64,000 bases of DNA from the NCBI GenBank assembly GCA_914767715.1, contig OU612071.1:27835681-27899680 (forward strand), read 5' to 3'. Every line of letters starts with the position of its first letter. Positions within the stretch are counted from its first letter, which is position 1. This document shows positions 57,668 through 64,000 of the stretch, piece by piece. The notes beneath the pieces were generated by a model, which saw only the letters and a list, made by a program, of their open reading frames with translations, was not told where the DNA came from and ran no database searches. A program made the position numbers and the translations under genes. This DNA is from Membranipora membranacea (lineage: Eukaryota > Bryozoa > Gymnolaemata > Cheilostomatida > Membraniporidae).

Positions 57668-60544
57668 CTATAATATGGAAATCATTTGAAAGCTGCAATT
57701 GTAGTGCAAGGTAAAATAGACTGCAGGTTGTAAACAAGGAAGGACAGATAAGACTGCTGTATAAGAACTTGGGCTACATCCGGGAATGCGCAGGAAGGAG
57801 GCATTAAAAAGCACGCTGTCTGAGAGAGAACAAAAGAATGAGATAACCCAAAGAAGTTGCACCAATACTGGACACCTCAGCACATCTCATGTAAGTTTGA
57901 ATACACTACAGTAATCGCATCCATAACTGTTACTCTATTAATTACAGACACCATTCTTATGGCTGAAATGACTCATCATGTTGCGTAACTAAGACCAAGG
58001 GTGTTGTGGCCCGTTGAACTGCTCCATCCAATCCTAATCTAATCCGATCAACCTCAAATTAATTCAGTATGATAGTAGATTCAAATTGAATTGTATTCTG
58101 AGTGTATATATATAAATATTGATTGCAAACAGCTAGGCATCCAAGGACATCTATGTTCACGAATCAAAGGATTAGAAAGCACATATATTTCCATCAAATT
58201 GAAACAGAGCTTTTTTTGACAATGAACCTCGCAAGAAATGTTAATTGGAGAATCAAATATTTATCGAAATACATTGATTTCTGGCTAACATCACCAATTT
58301 GATTTCATAAATATTTGTATTGGCGTTGGTCAAAGCGATTCTACACTTCTATTTTACTACAGCTAAGTCTTCATCGTAGCGAGAAATAGTTTAATTATAA
58401 AAAATCAGCACCTACCTCTACAGTGTTTTCCAGATTCTTTGTTCTTGATCCAGTGAGAATTATAGAACAGCCACACCTGTCAGCAGATAAACCCCTTTAA
58501 CAACACTTGAGGTGAAATGATAACTGAATGATAAATGATAAGATGAGAGTTGAATGTTATATTTGCTCCTTCCAAGGTGATGATGTTGCTATACAAAACA
58601 AATATAGGTGTCACAGTTGTTTTGGCCAGGTGTGAGTTACAGTGAGTGATATCTGAACCAGGGCCATATGAAATGTAACTACTCCGAAACTTGTTTGTGA
58701 CAAACAAAGAGTTGAATATGAGAGTTCTCCCTTTATATTTCAAAGGAGCTCTATTGCAATGTTCCACAAGACAGAATGTTTCAACTGCATACTCATTCCA
58801 CCCTCATCGTTTCAATGACAAGAGGCAACCCAACCATCATTGCTGATTTAATGTATACAGTAGATTGAAATTTCATAATCATCTTTTGAAAATTCTTTGT
58901 ATGATCATAACATCCATAAAAAATATGAGCGGCAAAATAATTGTTGCTCCAACGGAGAAGCTGCAAATACTGCAGACTTATAAAGCTGCAACTGTTGATC
59001 GGCGGTCATAAATTGGTGTCTGTCAGTGATTTCCATTACTAGATTTCAGGTACAACAAAAGGAACAGTGGGAATATAACATCAACTGCAGTCAGCCGACC
59101 ACTGTTTTTTGGCCTTGCAGGTGTGCCTTGACCTGCCTTCATACCGAAACATAAATTGGGCGGTAATTGCAGCTGCACCCTAAAGACACCCGTTGTTTTG
59201 TAGTCCCTAACTTGGGATCTTGCATGTGAATTAATTGTAGCAAAAATATGCTGAGCTTTGACTCTTATAATATCAAATACAATAAACAACAAACAACATT
59301 GTTTATCGTGTGTATGAGATATGATCAAATTCAGATATGTGTGTTTCAATATTCTGACAATTTTCAATTCATGCTGCCAAATGGAAAGACGTTTGGTTGA
59401 TGACACATATTCTATTTTGAATTTTATGAGTCAACCAAACGTACTAAACGCTACAAGTACTAATGTTATGTAACTTAACATATGCATGGCTATTTCTGTT
59501 ATCACTCATGTATCATTAATATTTTCTCTACTCAATGGAAAGATAAACCTGTTAAAACTTATGATCAAGGATAATATCAATTCGTATTTGTAAAGATGAT
59601 AATTTCAATGCTGATTGGCATGTAGCAATATTTTTTCACAAAACGGTGCATTTTGTCTTCAGATATTACTAATCACAGTTTCACTTGAGCTTTCAGATTA
59701 TTTGACATCAAAATCTTTTTGAATTTCAAATGTTAAATGTATGCTTAGCATCTACACAAAACATTCAAGTTCCTATCTGCATCACAGCGAAAAGGTAAAT
59801 TTGTCGTGGTATATGTTGGTCAGGGCGAAACATCAGACATCCCAAACTTAGCAAAGATGTTGTACTCATATCGGTGATCAGATATCAATAGCTGTATACA
59901 ATGAGAGTTATCATTGTATGCAGTGTGGATAACAAAGAATACTTTATCCTTTGAAAATTGAGGATAGCTAATACACTATTCTGACTGCTTGATTGTCACC
60001 AATAAATTTTCCAAGGACAAATTCACTGCTCACTAACACATAAACGACAACTTGGACAATATTCTGCAGAATTAACATTATAAAACTTTGGTAAACGTAT
60101 TTCCTTATAAAGCTGCAAGTTAGAAATTAAGCATTCAATTAAATAATGATTTGTAGAACAGTCTTCAGCTCATATGTAACTTCGTCTGTGACACCCACAA
60201 ATCTGCAAGCGTTCACCAAAAACGTGCAGATAATCAGACACTCAGAGTTGATTTATTGTTTTAGGCAATTAGATGATTGAAAAACTGCCACCACATAGAT
60301 ACAATACTATTGCAGAAACAGATATTGTTTGAATTTTTCCATCATAAACATTTAAATTTGCTTCTCATTTCATTTCGTAAGATAGCTATGATGTTGCACC
60401 AATCGAGTAACGTTGGTATCCATTATCAGACTAACAAGGCTGTTGCGGAATAGCAACCATAATTGATTGAAGACTATTTTTTTATGTACTTTATTCTCTT
60501 TATTTGAATCACTGTGTTTCAATGAAGTTGTCACTTGTGACTGA
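57668..60544. other. Intergenic, upstream of the lectin gene
   Basis: The lectin promoter should lie here, but I find no TATA box near the ATG, in line with a spliced leader exon further up. Open frames up to 127 codons have no motif. Confidence 0.4.
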
Positions 60545-60640
60545 GCCAAAACTTCAAAAAACATCCGCCTGCGTCGAGAATCAAACCTGGATCCCCAGGT
60601 TGCACTACACAGGACCAAGCTGTGTCTTTGAACAGGGAGA
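60545..60640 (-). other. tRNA-like relic
   Basis: On the minus strand a GGTTTGATTCTC B-box-like motif follows a cctgtgtagtgc stretch, and a TTTTTT run ends the block. The middle folds as AACCTGG-GGAT-CCAGGTT, a 7-bp hairpin unlike a true anticodon arm. It is best read as a SINE head or tRNA pseudogene. Confidence 0.35.
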
Positions 60641-61860
60641 GTAAGTATATCATTACTCAGAATGTGCTAAGTAGTCACTATAGCAAGGGTTTATCATTTG
60701 GAGCAGACTAGTTATGTTGATGTTCAATCTCGTTACTCACAACTTATAAACTCTCATCTTAGCTAGATCGTAAATAATAATAATATGAAAAATCAGAATT
60801 TTGTTTCAATGAGAAGTTCTCATTGCCAATCAGAATTATTGTTCATCTGTGATATCTGTTATAATAAATCAGAATCGTTACATACATATTGAAGCGAGCT
60901 TACAGACCCTTAAAAATGACAGATGGTATAAAGATTTTATGACTATCTATCTATCTATTACGATATTGTTGGCAAACAAATTTTGTGGCGAGAGAATCAG
61001 CAACAGTGTATATGTCCATAAATGATGTGGTGTCTCTAGGTTCTTATCACAGACATAGAAGCTACCTGCTGGCTGTCTACCTGTTATAACACCTCTTTAA
61101 AGGAATCAGTCCATCAGTCAGATAGTCACATTATAATTTTATTATGCGCAAAATCGACTAGACCAAGAAGCGTTAGCCTTAGCCTGATGACAGCTTTTGT
61201 CTGATTTGATTGTTTTGTATTGTTTAGATGCATAATTGTCTCCAGCTTTAGGTTGAGAGCCCCTGACTTTTAAGTACTTTTATTGACAAATGCATCCTTT
61301 CTTGTCAGAACATTGTCCGTACAGTGCCAAATGAGAATTTGGAAAGGAAGATAATCAGATGAAATATGGAATGGAACAGAGTTTATTTTGATAATTGTGT
61401 TTAAAACATATTACAATTGAAGTTTGCATCATATCTCTCAGTTGTTGAGAAGACGAATACCAAAAGGCAAGCTGGATAAAAAAATCTTGAAGATTTAGTT
61501 TTTGGCATGATAAAATATTTAAGATTAGTTATGTAACAATTGTGTAAACTATGACACTATCAGCGATAAAATGGTGAGCTGAATGAAAATTCTTTCGTAG
61601 CCAAAAAAGTAGATGTTAGAGTCTTGCACACAAATCACTCTAAGATGAAAAGCAAGTGGGGCAGTAAACCTTTTATCAAACAGGGGACAGCTAACCCAGC
61701 GTGCATCACAGTTTCAGTTTTGCTTCATGTTGTTCCTGTTTCAGGGCGTTTTGAACAAAGATGTTAGCTCAAACTTGGTTTTATGGAAAGCTTTAGTTTT
61801 AGGGTACCCTGAGACCTGAACACATGTTATTAGATTTACCTTGGCCAGCCCCTGCTCAAA
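60641..61860. other. Intergenic
   Basis: No gene or mobile-element end recognised; a short tatc repeat lies near 60945. Confidence 0.4.
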
Positions 61861-61949
61861 GACATGACATGACAAGACAAGACAAGACGAGACGAGACGA
61901 GACGAGACGAGACAAGACAAGACAAGACAAGACAAGACAAGACAAGACA
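61861..61949. repeat. Pentanucleotide microsatellite (gacaa/gacga)n
   Basis: About 17 units of gacaa with a central block of gacga and two gacat at the left. Frames through it (CLVLS repeats on the minus strand) are not genes. Confidence 0.95.
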
Positions 61950-63790
61950 TAGATGGATCTATTTATGTTCTGAGTGAGCGACTTTGGAACAAATTTGTCT
62001 AATAGAAAGACTTTATGAGTGATCATTTAGATTGAAGTTGATATTATGCATTAATAGAGCATCGCTCTTTCCAATCGAAAACCCCCCTTAAACTACAATA
62101 CTCTTTAGCTTGCTGATGAAAGCGAGTGAGGCCATATTCTACATTTTGGCTTGCAGAATGGCCACATCATAAATAAATATTTATATTATACATATATGAT
62201 AGAACCCAGCGGGCAATAAGTTGTCTAAACAGAGTTGGAAAGAGGTTACCGGAAGAGGCTGAAAACTGTTGCCAATGGTATATCATATGGACCGGTGGAA
62301 GAGGTTGCGAAAAAGGGATTTTTACAAACCTCTTCCAGAAATTTAATATAGGTTTTATTTCCTTATATATATATATATAGGATATAACAGGGGTATTAAT
62401 AACTGTCTCTATCCAATTTCGATCTTAAGATTACATAATTCAATTATTTGTTTTATATATTAAGTTTTCTATTATCACACAGAAGGCATGTAGGGGAGGG
62501 AGTAAGAGGTACTGGCTGAGTGGGTCTGTAGAATGGCTTCTGCCTTGCTTAGAGCAAATAGCCTAGGTATTCAGATACCCCCCCTGTTTATGACAAAACA
62601 GAGGGTGGGCTGCCCCTAAAGAGGGACGCAAGTTGCCTGGAGTCCTCATACTGAGAGTGTGATACATCCTAGTAAACTAGAATGCATCCTAGAGGTGAGG
62701 CCATGGTAGACCTCCTAATCATGAGTGTGCAGCAAGCTGCCAGAAACCGAAACAGGCACTAATCAGCAATTGGCCATGACACTTTGATCTTAGCCAATAG
62801 GCCGAGAAGCGATCCTTAGGTATTCAGATACTAAGCTGGAATCTCTGATTCATGCAGCAACAAGGGTAACATTTCCTGAACACTACTTTTTGTGTTGCGT
62901 ATCAGGTGGTGCCAGAAGCAGTTGATTCAATCAATGGCAATGTATTTGCCTATTTCAAAGTTCTTGGATGTGACATTGGTTCACAGGAATTAAATAGGGA
63001 TGCTCCTTTCTTATTTGATTGCTTGGGGTCTGGATATTGAGCATTGTCGAAAATAAACATTTCGCTAGGGGAGATAAATGCTACTTTGGTCTGCAATTAC
63101 ATCGACCTAGCTGTGACATCCATTTTTACACCCAGCCTAGACTTCTAGGATTGTTACCGCAGTAAATATTTTCCATTGAAAACAGCGAGGAATAAACTGT
63201 TCTCATGCTACAGCCATCCTAATAGATGGTAAATACATTAATATTTAAGTGTTTGCTATGTGTTGTCAGTCCAGTAAAGTTATTTCTGCGACAGATAATG
63301 GCCAAAAAATAGAGTATAAAAGTAGAAGCATCTCCAACCACTTATATCTGTTGCTGGGAAACTGGGATATGTGGCTCCCTCTGGCATATCTATCGAAGAC
63401 AGGTAATGTCAGAGGATATTGGCCGATAAAAAGGCTGCCCATTGGCAACCTCTACAGAAGGTTGCTGGCTAAATGGATCGATTATGATTTTTCCCACTGG
63501 CATACAGACTGTGAGCTAATTTCCGCAGACGTCGCATCCTTGCCTTTGTTTATATGCCCCATATTCTTCGGGATGTGGCGAGTAATACGAGCCCTTGACT
63601 TCAACCAATACAACTGAAATTGTTAACACAATGCTGGGGACAAAGACGTATCCTTTAATATAATGTTTCATTCTTACATATCTTACTTCAATAAATTATA
63701 TTAAGGAAAATGAATAGGTCTTTATGTTATGTAGCTCTAAAATTCCCTTTTGTTATGAGAGAGTGTAAGGAACGGAAGAAGTAACTTGAG
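61950..63790. other. Intergenic
   Basis: A 122-codon plus-strand frame at 63249-63617 is Trp- and Leu-rich but has no signal peptide, domain or splice partner, and its antisense is also open. I call no gene. An aggtattcagatac motif occurs at about 62565 and 62818. Confidence 0.4.
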
Positions 63791-63794
63791 TTAT

Positions 63795-63911
63795 TGATGA
63801 GGATGAGAATGAGAATGAGGATGAGGATGAGGATGAGGATGAGGATGAGGATGAGGATGAGGATGAGGATGAGGATGAGGATGAGGATGAGGATGAGGAT
63901 GAGGATGAGGG
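63795..63911. repeat. Hexanucleotide microsatellite (gatgag)n
   Basis: About 19 units of gatgag, with agaatg variants at the left. It is open in all frames for that reason (Met-Arg repeats), not because it codes. Confidence 0.95.
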
Positions 63912-64000
63912 TGTTTATATGTCTTTATTTTTCAAATTTATGCAGTGTAACCAACCCAAAACTCATTACCACTAGTGTTGTATTGAGCCAGTAAAAATGA

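Noticed and set aside
61741-63994. Frames encoding Cys-Leu-Val-Leu-Ser and Met-Arg repeats
   Set aside because: They translate the pentanucleotide and hexanucleotide microsatellites.

Overview
This window is nuclear DNA from an animal. Genes are split by GT-AG introns, and the proteins carry animal extracellular modules: sushi/CCP, C-type lectin (CTLD), the eight-cysteine uromodulin-type D8C domain, a PAN-like fold and mucin-like Thr/Ser stalks. The DNA is AT-rich, gene-poor and full of transposon copies, satellites and palindromes. That suits an aquatic invertebrate (sponge, cnidarian, lophotrochozoan or invertebrate deuterostome); the sequence alone does not let me choose. There is no bacterial operon, phage or CRISPR array.

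Layout. 1-1096 is a 137-bp satellite. 3.7-12.0 kb (minus) is a 7-exon gene for a 547-residue type I membrane protein: signal peptide, mucin stalk, one sushi domain, one membrane helix and an acidic tail with an NPxY motif. 14.6-15.5 kb is a hAT-like non-autonomous element; 15.6-15.9 kb is a broken CTLD. 17.2-21.2 kb is a second hAT-like element whose central hairpin loop received a LINE. 21.5-24.6 kb holds a SINE, an orphan damaged lectin exon and a broken TPR gene. 25.8-28.8 kb (minus) is a multi-exon gene I cannot name; it is interrupted by a third hAT-like element that contains a tRNA-like block. 29-40 kb is mostly non-coding, with decayed duplications. 40.8-41.4 kb (plus) is a small two-exon secreted PAN-like gene. 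44.15-45.37 kb is a 1.2-kb palindrome. 46.5-48.9 kb (plus) is a 5-exon secreted D8C gene. 49.8-51.5 kb is a decayed copy of the C-type lectin gene whose intact 4-exon version lies at 54.8-57.7 kb (minus). Between them is a 1.7-kb foldback element. 57.7-64 kb has only microsatellites and a tRNA-like relic.

How the genes relate. Three intact genes share one plan: a signal peptide, a Thr-rich spacer and a folded recognition module. The module-bounding introns are mostly phase 1, the usual exon-shuffling phase, and the exon joins computed by hand keep the frame throughout. Nearby relics (lectin pseudogene, orphan lectin exon, partial D8C exon, broken CTLD) suggest a locus that duplicates and loses secreted recognition genes amid active transposons. 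A role in mucus, epithelium or immunity is inference.
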